Shown here one piece after another: positions 23,441-31,128 of a DNA stretch of 40,258 nt (position 1 is the stretch's first letter; every line of letters starts with the position of its first letter). The DNA is taken from contig NYYP01000027.1 of the NCBI GenBank assembly GCA_002686835.1, forward strand, positions 1 through 40,258, in the 5' to 3' direction. The stretch is from Opitutia bacterium. GTDB lineage: Bacteria; Verrucomicrobiota; Verrucomicrobiia; Opitutales; Seribacteraceae. The position numbers and the translations under genes are program-made. The notes under the pieces were generated by a model. The model saw only the letters and a program-made list of their open reading frames with translations, was not told the DNA's origin and searched no databases.

Positions 23441-25756
23441 ATGTTACGTAAAGTAAGATTAGCAAGTTTGCCCGTTTGCCTGATGTTGGTTGCCAGTGCA
23501 CTTTCCGGTGTCAATACTTGGGAGTTCGATTGGAGTACTCACTTAGGTTTAAGTGCACCAAACACAGTTGGTGATACTGATCCTTCTAGTATCCAGCATT
23601 TGTACGAGTTGAATGCTGCTGGTTCAACCGAATCACTACTTACCACATCAAGTGCAGGGAATTCCTATGATGGTGATTTGATCGAGCTTGGCTTTTTTGA
23701 CACGGATGGAACCATTGATGGTGGAAGCTACACTCCAAATGAGGATCATACTGATTTGTTCAAGGGGATTTGGACACCATTAACCTCCAAGACAAAAATC
23801 GGGAGAGACTGGAGTGGGACTACTGTTGATGCTGGTGAATTTTATTTTTACACAAAATTCCAGCTGGATGCAGGCAACGCTGGTAATGCCGTCAACAATT
23901 ACTCGATTTCCAATCTAAGTAGCAATCAACTTGATAACGATAATTTAGGAGATTCGAGTAATCCCAACACACTGGAATACCGCTTAAATGGATTAACCGA
24001 TGATACTTTGATCGGTATAAGATTTTACGATGCGACCTCTGCGACCAGTGGAAGCACACGATACAACACCATCATGAACCCAAACTGGGATTGGGTTGGC
24101 GGAGAAATGATGACACTTCACAAAACAGATGGAACAGGGCTGAATACTGACCTAGTCTTTGAATTTGATAATACCAGTGCAGATTCCGGTTCCAAAATTG
24201 GGACATCTGATGCTTCCATTAGTGGGCTGACCAACGGAGATTTTGTGGCTACCGTAACTTATTTCGATGGAAGTGAAACGATCAATGTGGGGGATAGCGG
24301 TGGTGGTATTGGTTCCTCGGTATTCAGCGGATTAAATGGCTCTGGGAAATTGTATGGTGGGCAGGATGGAAATGTTGTGACTATCCATTCCCAGTCAGGT
24401 AACACAGGTGCCAGTGCCTATGAATTTGACGGGGATTTTTACCGTGCGGCAACTGGTACTGATTCAACCGACCTTACCATTGTAAAATCCGGGACGGGAG
24501 ATCAAATCCTCAGCGGTAACTTGAATCTTGCCGATTCTACTGATAATGGCTCTGCGAGCGGCGGACTTAAGATTGCTGCAGGTAAGTTAACACTAAAGCC
24601 CGGTAGTAATTCTCAGACTGTGGAATACTTAGAAGGTTCCGGGACTCTTGTGCTAGACAATACTGGTGCTTCGAACAATATTGTAACCCTTGGGTTTGCC
24701 AATAATACTGCATCTTCATTTTCAGGAAATGTCGAACTTGCTGGATCTGGTAGCGAGGCTAAAATTGGAGTTTCTTCGGGTAGTACTGACGCTGATTATA
24801 ACAATGTTCAAACAATATCCGGAGTTGTTTCTGGCTCAGAAAAATTAGTTAAAGAAGGTGTTGGAGCTTTAAAATTGAGTGGTACCAATACTTTCGATAG
24901 TGATGTCGAAATAAATGGCGGTCGCATAATTGCTGCTAGTGCTCAGGCACTGGGTGATACTGGAAACACTATCGTCATCAACACTGGCAAACTTGAAGTT
25001 GCAAGTGGCACAACCCTTAACTCTGGTTATACTATTCAGGGAGACTCAGATGGAAGTGGTAGAAGTTTTGTTGGAGGTGATGGTACAATTGGAGGAAGTG
25101 TTACCATTGGTTCGGCCAACAACGAAATTGATGTTGTAGCACCTGGTGAGGGATTAAGCACATCCATAAATCACGACAAAAAACAAGCACCAAGAGGTCA
25201 TGGAGGCGATTCTACCCTTGCCGTTGGTAATTTTACTGTGGGGACCTTGACATTTAATGATGGTGGTGTTTACGATTGGGAGATTGATAATTTCGGTGGA
25301 AGTGAAGGAACCAATTGGGACCTTTTGAATTTTACTACTCTTAACCTTACCGACAAGACCGACACCTTTACCATCAATGTATTGGGTCTGGACCCAACCA
25401 CCGATCTTTCTGGTTCTCCTACTGGAGATAATCTTTGGACTCAAGGTGGTACTCAGTGGAAGTTTTTACAAGGTAGCACCATTAACTGGGGTGGTGGTTC
25501 GCAATGGAGTGATGCTGAAATTAAGTCCTATTTTGATGTTCGCTACGATGACATTGCATACCAGGAAAATATGTGGGGTGCGGATTGGTATGTATCTTAC
25601 AACAGTGGTGCATTTTACCTTCAATTCTCTGCTGTTCCTGAACCCTCTACATACATGATGGTTACTGGATTATTGATGGTCCCTGGAATATCCTATGTCC
25701 GTAGATTGAGGAATAAAAAAGCAGAAGCCAATGTGGATGAAAGTCCACTTCCTTGA
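23441..25756 (+). CDS. exported PEP-CTERM protein with autotransporter-associated strand repeats
   Basis: This encodes 771 residues. ATG 23441 gives a signal peptide (RKVRLASLPVCLMLVASALSG), so it is preferred over the open frame from 23405. It is followed by an N-terminal domain shared with the divergent giant protein (YDGDLIELGFF, FKGIWTPLT, FYFYTKF, LIGIRFYD, STRYNTIM). The middle has beta-strand repeats of the autotransporter-associated type (LSGNLNLAD, GALKLSGTNTFDSDVEINGGRIIAASAQALGDTGNTI, quoted in spirit as strand-turn units), rich in Gly/Ser/Thr/Asn. The end is a PEP-CTERM sorting signal: VPEPSTYMMVTGLLMVPG, then the basic YVRRLRNKK, then an 11-residue tail. PEP-CTERM proteins are handled by an exosortase, which is not in this window. 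Probably a surface or exopolysaccharide-associated protein. Confidence 0.85.
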   Translation: MLRKVRLASLPVCLMLVASALSGVNTWEFDWSTHLGLSAPNTVGDTDPSSIQHLYELNAAGSTESLLTTSSAGNSYDGDLIELGFFDTDGTIDGGSYTPNEDHTDLFKGIWTPLTSKTKIGRDWSGTTVDAGEFYFYTKFQLDAGNAGNAVNNYSISNLSSNQLDNDNLGDSSNPNTLEYRLNGLTDDTLIGIRFYDATSATSGSTRYNTIMNPNWDWVGGEMMTLHKTDGTGLNTDLVFEFDNTSADSGSKIGTSDASISGLTNGDFVATVTYFDGSETINVGDSGGGIGSSVFSGLNGSGKLYGGQDGNVVTIHSQSGNTGASAYEFDGDFYRAATGTDSTDLTIVKSGTGDQILSGNLNLADSTDNGSASGGLKIAAGKLTLKPGSNSQTVEYLEGSGTLVLDNTGASNNIVTLGFANNTASSFSGNVELAGSGSEAKIGVSSGSTDADYNNVQTISGVVSGSEKLVKEGVGALKLSGTNTFDSDVEINGGRIIAASAQALGDTGNTIVINTGKLEVASGTTLNSGYTIQGDSDGSGRSFVGGDGTIGGSVTIGSANNEIDVVAPGEGLSTSINHDKKQAPRGHGGDSTLAVGNFTVGTLTFNDGGVYDWEIDNFGGSEGTNWDLLNFTTLNLTDKTDTFTINVLGLDPTTDLSGSPTGDNLWTQGGTQWKFLQGSTINWGGGSQWSDAEIKSYFDVRYDDIAYQENMWGADWYVSYNSGAFYLQFSAVPEPSTYMMVTGLLMVPGISYVRRLRNKKAEANVDESPLP
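23513..24110 (+). other. shared N-terminal domain, copy in the PEP-CTERM protein
   Basis: The order YDGDLIELGFF ... LFKGIWTPLTSKTKIG ... GEFYFYTKF ... GIRFYDATSA ... RYNTIMNPNWDWVG parallels the giant protein's N-terminal domain (22576-22977). This copy is longer, with an insert of about 45 residues before GIRFYD. Confidence 0.6.
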
Positions 25757-25808
25757 TCAATTTGAATAGTCTTTCAGTCTTTTCCCAAAGAATAAAAGAT
25801 TGGATAAA

Positions 25809-28310
25809 TTAATCGTTCAGCTGGATCAATTCTTTTAGGGAAGAGAAGTGGTCAGCCAATCCACTGGGCTTTTCCAATTCTCCAATTACTTGGCGGAACG
25901 TTTCTTTCTTTTGTAATTGGAGTTGTCGTACGCGTTCTTCGATAGTTCCTTGTGCAACCATCCGGTAAATAAAGGTGGGCTTTTCTCTGCCCAATCGGTG
26001 GGCTCTGTCAATGGCCTGCTCTTCCACAGCCGGGTTCCACCATGGATCCATCAGAAAAACATAATCTGCCGATTTTAAAGTCACTCCAAGACCGGCTGCT
26101 TTTAAGGATGCAAGCATAACAACTGGGTCTTTTGAGGATTCAAACCGGTCAACCGGTTTGGCACGATCGCGGGTGGAACCAGTAAGCTCGAGCACTTCTA
26201 AGGCAGGGATTTCTATTTTGATTCTCTTTTTTAGGAGTGCAAGAAAAGTGGTAAATTGGCTAAATACCAACACCTTTGCTCCCGAACTTGATAGATCGTG
26301 TAATTTTTCGATCAATAAATCGCTTTTTGCTCCGCTTGCGGGTAAATGCTCCCTGCCGGGAAGAAGACCGAGGTCACAGCACGCTTGACGCAACCTTGTA
26401 AGCAGGGAAAAAACATGCATGGAAGACTGTCGGATGGCTTCATGCAAATCGTTGCCATGTTCTTGCAATCCTCCATCGGCAAGTGCTCGGTATGCTTTTC
26501 TTTGCTCATCATTGAGCGGGCATGGCAATTCAGTTTCGAGCTTCGGGGGTAATTCAGCGGCCACATCATTTTTCATTCTGCGCAAAACAAAGGGAGTGAC
26601 CTGTCGGCGCAGGAGTTGCAATGTCTTGGATGAATCCTCAGTTAGGCATTTTTCTAATTCCTTCCGAGCACCAAGTAATCCGGGCATTAGAAACCTAAAA
26701 ATTGTCCACAAATCGAGGGCTGAATTTTCAATCGGAGTTCCAGAAAGGGCAAGTCGGTGGTGGGCATCGATCGATAGACAGGCCTGGGTTACTTTGGCTT
26801 TTGGATTTTTAATCAACTGTGCCTCGTCAAGTACTGCATAGCGAAATTCTATCTGATCTAAGAGATGGCGATGGCGCCGCAACTGAGTGTAGCTAGCGAT
26901 CCATAAACAGGGCTCATCAGTCTGTTCAAAAGTTTCCTCCTTACAGAGCACTCGAACCTTTAGCTTTGGAAAATGCTTGGTGGCCTCTTTCTGCCAAACC
27001 GGCACAACTGAGGCCGGGCAGGTAACGAGATCTGGTAATTCCAGAGAGTCTTTTGCATGAAGCAGCGCCAGGGTTTGTACCGTTTTGCCCAAGCCCATCT
27101 CATCAGCAAGTAAGGGATGACAGCCTAGCTGATGCAAAGCATACAGATGTGCCACACCTTCTATCTGATAGGGTCGAAGAAAGGCAAATTTTTTGCCCAC
27201 TCCATTGGAACTTAGTTTTTTGATTGAGTCCCGCCAATGCTCAAGCTGTCCATCTGCACGGGTCTTGAGATATTTTCGGGCAAACAAGGAAAAAAGCATA
27301 TACCTTGGCCAGTGTGCACGCTTTGCGTCTCCCCGGTTTCGCTGCCACCATTCGAAATCTTCTACTTGGTCTTGATCGAGCTTAACCAAGCCGTATCCCT
27401 GAATGAATGTGGCTCCTTGCCTAGCCCGGGTTACTCTTCTGATTTGATGGGTGCCGAGCCTTCGGTTTCCAATATGAAAATTTTCCCGCAGGGTCATACT
27501 TTCATCATCCCTGCTTCTTGCTTCAATTTCCCAGCTTAAGGTACGCTGGCCCTGCTTGAGCAGGTGGGCATCACCTCCATATTCTATGCCAAAAGAATTT
27601 TCCCAGTTCGAGAGCGATTCCTCGGCTAATTTTGCCACTTTTTTCCAGTCATTGAGCAGGAACTCTCCCGACCCTTTTTGAAATTGAAATCCGAATTTTC
27701 CCGCTTCTGCCACGAAACGCATGAGGGCAGGGCGGTCGCAATCCTTAACCTTGGAGGCCTCGCTGGAATAAACTGGGATGCGGTTTGAATGGGTGCTTTG
27801 CCATTGAGGAATAGCACGCAATCCCTTTTGGGCAGATATTTCCATGCGTATCTGAAGTTTTACTTTCTTGGGTTTTTCCTCTGAGCTATCGGGGGAGGCG
27901 ACCGTCTCTTCTTTATCGGGAAAGTCTTCGTTTTTTTCCTCATCTATTAATCCCTCACCCAATAAAGGATCATCTTCTTGCAATTCTGCGATCAGTTCCT
28001 CAATTTCATAAAGTCCAGCTGTAGCAAGTGCGATTCCGATCTCTTCTTCGTCAAGAGATGTACGAATTTCTGGACCTTTCCCATTCCATTCAACTACCGA
28101 ATATGTTTCCTCACGGTTTATCTTCTTGGTAATCACCGCTTGGTTTTCCTGAATATCAATCGTACTGAGGTAGCCTGCCCGGTAATATTCCTGAGCTTTT
28201 TTCAACTGCTCATCAGAAAAGAATGTTTCCCAATCTGATGCGCAGAGTCGTCTGAACCAAGCCTCCACGGCTTCTTGGGTAAAGGTTCTGGACGGTCCGT
28301 TTGAGATCAT
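25809..28310 (-). CDS. SNF2-family helicase/ATPase with N-terminal SWIM-like region
   Basis: This encodes 833 residues. The SNF2 core has LRPYQIEGVAHL, Walker A DEMGLGKTVQ (about residue 403), DEAQ box II (about 495), LSGTPIENSALDLW, and the C-terminal helicase half with VLVFSQFTTFL, LKAAGLGVTL and DPWWNPAVEEQAIDRAHRLG (about 758). These enzymes move along duplex DNA and remodel bound proteins. Bacterial members act in transcription recycling or repair, and the exact role here is unknown. The N-terminal ~120 residues resemble SWIM-domain partners (AQEYYRAGYLSTIDI) but contain no CxC...CxH zinc ligands. An acidic linker follows. It lies 151 bases downstream of glgA on the same strand. Start at ATG 28310. 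Confidence 0.9.
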   Translation of the reverse strand: MISNGPSRTFTQEAVEAWFRRLCASDWETFFSDEQLKKAQEYYRAGYLSTIDIQENQAVITKKINREETYSVVEWNGKGPEIRTSLDEEEIGIALATAGLYEIEELIAELQEDDPLLGEGLIDEEKNEDFPDKEETVASPDSSEEKPKKVKLQIRMEISAQKGLRAIPQWQSTHSNRIPVYSSEASKVKDCDRPALMRFVAEAGKFGFQFQKGSGEFLLNDWKKVAKLAEESLSNWENSFGIEYGGDAHLLKQGQRTLSWEIEARSRDDESMTLRENFHIGNRRLGTHQIRRVTRARQGATFIQGYGLVKLDQDQVEDFEWWQRNRGDAKRAHWPRYMLFSLFARKYLKTRADGQLEHWRDSIKKLSSNGVGKKFAFLRPYQIEGVAHLYALHQLGCHPLLADEMGLGKTVQTLALLHAKDSLELPDLVTCPASVVPVWQKEATKHFPKLKVRVLCKEETFEQTDEPCLWIASYTQLRRHRHLLDQIEFRYAVLDEAQLIKNPKAKVTQACLSIDAHHRLALSGTPIENSALDLWTIFRFLMPGLLGARKELEKCLTEDSSKTLQLLRRQVTPFVLRRMKNDVAAELPPKLETELPCPLNDEQRKAYRALADGGLQEHGNDLHEAIRQSSMHVFSLLTRLRQACCDLGLLPGREHLPASGAKSDLLIEKLHDLSSSGAKVLVFSQFTTFLALLKKRIKIEIPALEVLELTGSTRDRAKPVDRFESSKDPVVMLASLKAAGLGVTLKSADYVFLMDPWWNPAVEEQAIDRAHRLGREKPTFIYRMVAQGTIEERVRQLQLQKKETFRQVIGELEKPSGLADHFSSLKELIQLND

Positions 28311-28397
28311 TAATTAACAAATCAAAATTTCTTTTGAAATAGGTTAGCGACTCAAAAATATCCAGGGCAAGTGGAAAGCTAACAAAAGGGAAGAAAG

Positions 28398-28428
28398 TTA
28401 TACACACCTGTTCCACAAATGTGGATTA
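28398..28428. promoter_or_regulatory. cluster of DnaA-box-like sequences
   Basis: TTATACACA (28398-28406) matches the DnaA-box consensus TTATNCACA exactly. TGTGGATTA (28420-28428) is a one-mismatch box in the opposite orientation, and TGTTCCACA (28409-28417) is a two-mismatch box between them. An AT-rich segment (28314-28340) with a small hairpin (28327-28340) adjoins it. All are in the 151-base spacer between glgA and the SNF2 gene. DnaA binding would need testing. Confidence 0.4.
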
Positions 28429-28461
28429 TTTTAACCAACTGGATCAAGGATATGACCTGGT

Positions 28462-29916
28462 TTAGTCCAAGTCCAAGGCCCAGTGATAAGTTTGTAAATA
28501 GTATTCAGCAGCTTGTTCCCAATCGCATTTTTTGGAAAGTGCATTTTTTCGCATACCGGTAAATTTTCTTTTATTTGCAAAGACTTCCAAGGCCTCCTTA
28601 GTCGCGGTCCAAAGAGACTTGGCCGAGGGGTCGTTGAAAAGAAAACCGTTGGAATTTTTTTCTCCTCTTGCAAAGGGTTTTATGGTGTCGGCTAGCCCTC
28701 CTGTTCTTCTGCAAATGGGTAAAGAACCGTATCGCATGGCGTATTGTTGAGCCAGTCCACAGGGTTCGAACCTGCTGGGCATGATGAAAAAATCAGACCC
28801 GGCAAAAATTCTTCGTGCCAATCCGTCATCAAAGCCTATGAACGAGCCTATGCGTTGAGGAAAGGATTTAGATAATTCGCGAATAGCAAGCTCCTCATTA
28901 GGGGCACCGCTTCCTAGAAGAACAAAAGATGCATGCGTCTCAGCCATTAGTTGCGGCAAAATATCGATGAGTAAGTCCAGGCCTTTTTGCTCATAAAGGC
29001 GAGAAACCACACCGAATAGCGGAGTCTCAATGTTTGGTTGCAGGTTAAATTCGTTCAATAATGCAAGTTTACAAGCTTGTTTTCCCGCTTTGGGTCGACT
29101 CGGACTAATAGGGTGGGGTAATGCTTTGTCTTTTTGCGGGTTCCATTCGTTCTGGTCGATGCCATTTAAAATGCCTATCAGGTCGGCTCCCCGATATTGG
29201 AGGCTTGCTTCTAACCCACATCCGTATTCTGGTGTTCGAATCTCAGCAGCATAAGTTGGACTGACGGTTGTAATCTTATCAGCATTCTGGATACCTCCTT
29301 TTAGCAAATTCGTTAAACCATCTTTTTCAAAGCCATCCATTGACCAATTCGCAGGGAGTAGATTGGAGCTTAGGAAGTCATCGTATGAAAAAACTCCCTG
29401 GTGTTGTAAATTATGGATCGTTAGAATCGATCGAACCTTTGTTTTCTGACCAAGCTTTAGTTTTTTATCATTAGTGTAAGCGCATACAGGAGCAGCCATC
29501 CAGTCATGTGCATGAATGATCTCAGGGTGCCAGTCGGTGATATTCTCAAGCTGCAACGCGGCTTGGCAAAGGGCGAAAGCCCGCTGTGGATTATCTTTGA
29601 AATCTCCATTCTCGTCGGAATATATTCCATCCCGGTCAAATAGTTCAGGCAGATCAATTAAATAAGCAGGCACATCACTTTGGCCCAGTCTTGTTTCACG
29701 GATGGAAGCGGTGATTGAGCGTTCTCCTATCTTGACTTTAATTTTTTTCTTAAGTGCCTGGGATTGAATTACTTTGCATGCCCTATGCAGGGGACAAATG
29801 ACCCGCACATCCACTCCCAGCTTTTTTAATGCAAGTGGCAAACTGCCGACAACATCTCCCAAACCACCCGTTCGTACTAGCGGATTTACTTCCGGACTGA
29901 CAAAAAGTACATTCAT
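28462..29916 (-). CDS. glgA: glycogen (starch) synthase, ADP-glucose type
   Basis: This encodes 484 residues, the usual GlgA length. It extends alpha-1,4-glucan from ADP-glucose in the cytosol. GT5 landmarks are MNVLFVSPEVNPLVRTGGLGDVVG (the KTGGL loop as RTGGL), HAHDWMAAPV, TIHNLQHQG, TVSPTYAAEI, NGIDQNEWNP, GVVSRLYEQKG and the GT-B C-terminal half with PSRFEPCGLAQQYAM and RTGGLADTI. It is intact with an ATG start and gives the cell a storage-glucan pathway. No glgB, glgC or glgP is nearby. The 228-base upstream spacer 29917-30144 is divergent to phoH and must contain promoters for both. I could not identify them. Confidence 0.95.
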   Translation of the reverse strand: MNVLFVSPEVNPLVRTGGLGDVVGSLPLALKKLGVDVRVICPLHRACKVIQSQALKKKIKVKIGERSITASIRETRLGQSDVPAYLIDLPELFDRDGIYSDENGDFKDNPQRAFALCQAALQLENITDWHPEIIHAHDWMAAPVCAYTNDKKLKLGQKTKVRSILTIHNLQHQGVFSYDDFLSSNLLPANWSMDGFEKDGLTNLLKGGIQNADKITTVSPTYAAEIRTPEYGCGLEASLQYRGADLIGILNGIDQNEWNPQKDKALPHPISPSRPKAGKQACKLALLNEFNLQPNIETPLFGVVSRLYEQKGLDLLIDILPQLMAETHASFVLLGSGAPNEELAIRELSKSFPQRIGSFIGFDDGLARRIFAGSDFFIMPSRFEPCGLAQQYAMRYGSLPICRRTGGLADTIKPFARGEKNSNGFLFNDPSAKSLWTATKEALEVFANKRKFTGMRKNALSKKCDWEQAAEYYLQTYHWALDLD

Positions 29917-30144
29917 AAATATGAAGAAAAAGGAAGATAGTTGATGTACAATTGAGTAAATTTGGCAATGGGAAAGAACAGACCTTGTATATATTCGATG
30001 CTTGCGAACCTGGGGGCTTAGGAGATATTTTATAGCTTTGTGATTTTTTCAGCTGACCTTTAAGAACCTATGATCGTGTTCGTAAACTCTTTCCTGTTCG
30101 ATTGATCTACTGTCACATTTTCAAATTTATCAACTGGTGTAACA

Positions 30145-31110
30145 ATGCCTGAGCGGTCAATTGAATTCGAATCTGAGCGACAGTTTCATAAGCTCTACGG
30201 CGAGGATCCGGCTAACTTGTTGTATGTAGAAAAGTTTCTTGGAGTTAAAATAGTCGCCCGTGGCAACCTTCTGCACATGGATGGCGATTCAGCAAAACTC
30301 GATCTTTGCGAAGAATTCTTCTGCCTGTTACAATCTGCGAAGGAGCAGGGCTTTGTTCATGGGAAATTTGATTTTCTACGATTTTTAGAAAAAGTAAAAA
30401 TGGGAAAGAGCCAGGAGCTCAGAGACTTACTAAAATATCCGCTGCGTCTACAAATTCGTAAAAAATCTGTGGTTCCTAGAAATCTTGGTCAACGACGGTT
30501 TTTGGATCTCATTTTAAAAAATGATCTTGTTTTCGGAATTGGTCCAGCAGGTACCGGAAAAACATTCTTGGCCATGATTGCGGCACTGCATGCCTTACTC
30601 GAAGGTGAAGTTGAAAGGATTGTGCTTGCCCGGCCCGCAGTGGAAGCAGGTGAGGCATTGGGCTTTTTGCCGGGAGATTTGGAGGAAAAACTACTTCCTT
30701 ATTTGCGCCCGCTCTACGATGCTATGGATGAGGTGCTTGGTCCAATTGAAGCAAGAAAACTTGTTGAAACTGGAGTGGTAGAAATTGCCCCACTTGCTTA
30801 CATGCGGGGGCGCACTTTGAGCAAATGCTTTGCCCTGCTAGATGAAGCACAAAACACCACCCGCTCGCAAATGATGATGTTTCTGACAAGATTGGGAGAA
30901 GGTAGTAAAATGGTAGTGACTGGCGACCTTACCCAAGTAGATCTTCCTCTAAAACAGGAATCGGGCTTGGCGGAAGCTAAGAAAATCCTTGGGGCAGTAA
31001 AGGGTTTGTACTTTCATGAATTTGATCATGGTGATGTGGTCCGGCATCCTTTGGTCAGTCGCATTATCTCTGCTTACCAAGGAGAATTGCCTTCCAGTAG
31101 AAAGGTCTGA
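30145..31110 (+). CDS. ybeZ: PhoH-like ATPase (YbeZ)
   Basis: This encodes 321 residues. It is a P-loop ATPase of the PhoH/YbeZ group, an RNA-helicase-like partner of YbeY in rRNA maturation. Walker A is GPAGTGKTFLA (about residue 132). Then come LARPAVEAGEALGFLPGDLEEK, Walker B LLDEAQNTTRSQMMMFLTR, and VVTGDLTQVDLP, all typical. The ~110-residue N-terminal domain is the usual KH-like part of YbeZ. It leads the run phoH-pgpH-ybeY, and ybeY is two genes downstream, which supports a YbeZ/YbeY pair. Confidence 0.93.
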   Translation: MPERSIEFESERQFHKLYGEDPANLLYVEKFLGVKIVARGNLLHMDGDSAKLDLCEEFFCLLQSAKEQGFVHGKFDFLRFLEKVKMGKSQELRDLLKYPLRLQIRKKSVVPRNLGQRRFLDLILKNDLVFGIGPAGTGKTFLAMIAALHALLEGEVERIVLARPAVEAGEALGFLPGDLEEKLLPYLRPLYDAMDEVLGPIEARKLVETGVVEIAPLAYMRGRTLSKCFALLDEAQNTTRSQMMMFLTRLGEGSKMVVTGDLTQVDLPLKQESGLAEAKKILGAVKGLYFHEFDHGDVVRHPLVSRIISAYQGELPSSRKV

Positions 31111-31128
31111 TTTGCAGAAATTTTACTT

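Noticed and set aside
25757-25808. Terminator between the PEP-CTERM gene and the SNF2 gene
   Set aside because: AGTCTTTT and AAAAGATT can pair, but the stem is AT-rich, has a wobble and a 10-base loop. Not strong enough to list.
26419-26841. 140-codon plus-strand open frame antisense to the SNF2 gene
   Set aside because: It is antisense to conserved helicase motifs. No domain or signal is visible.
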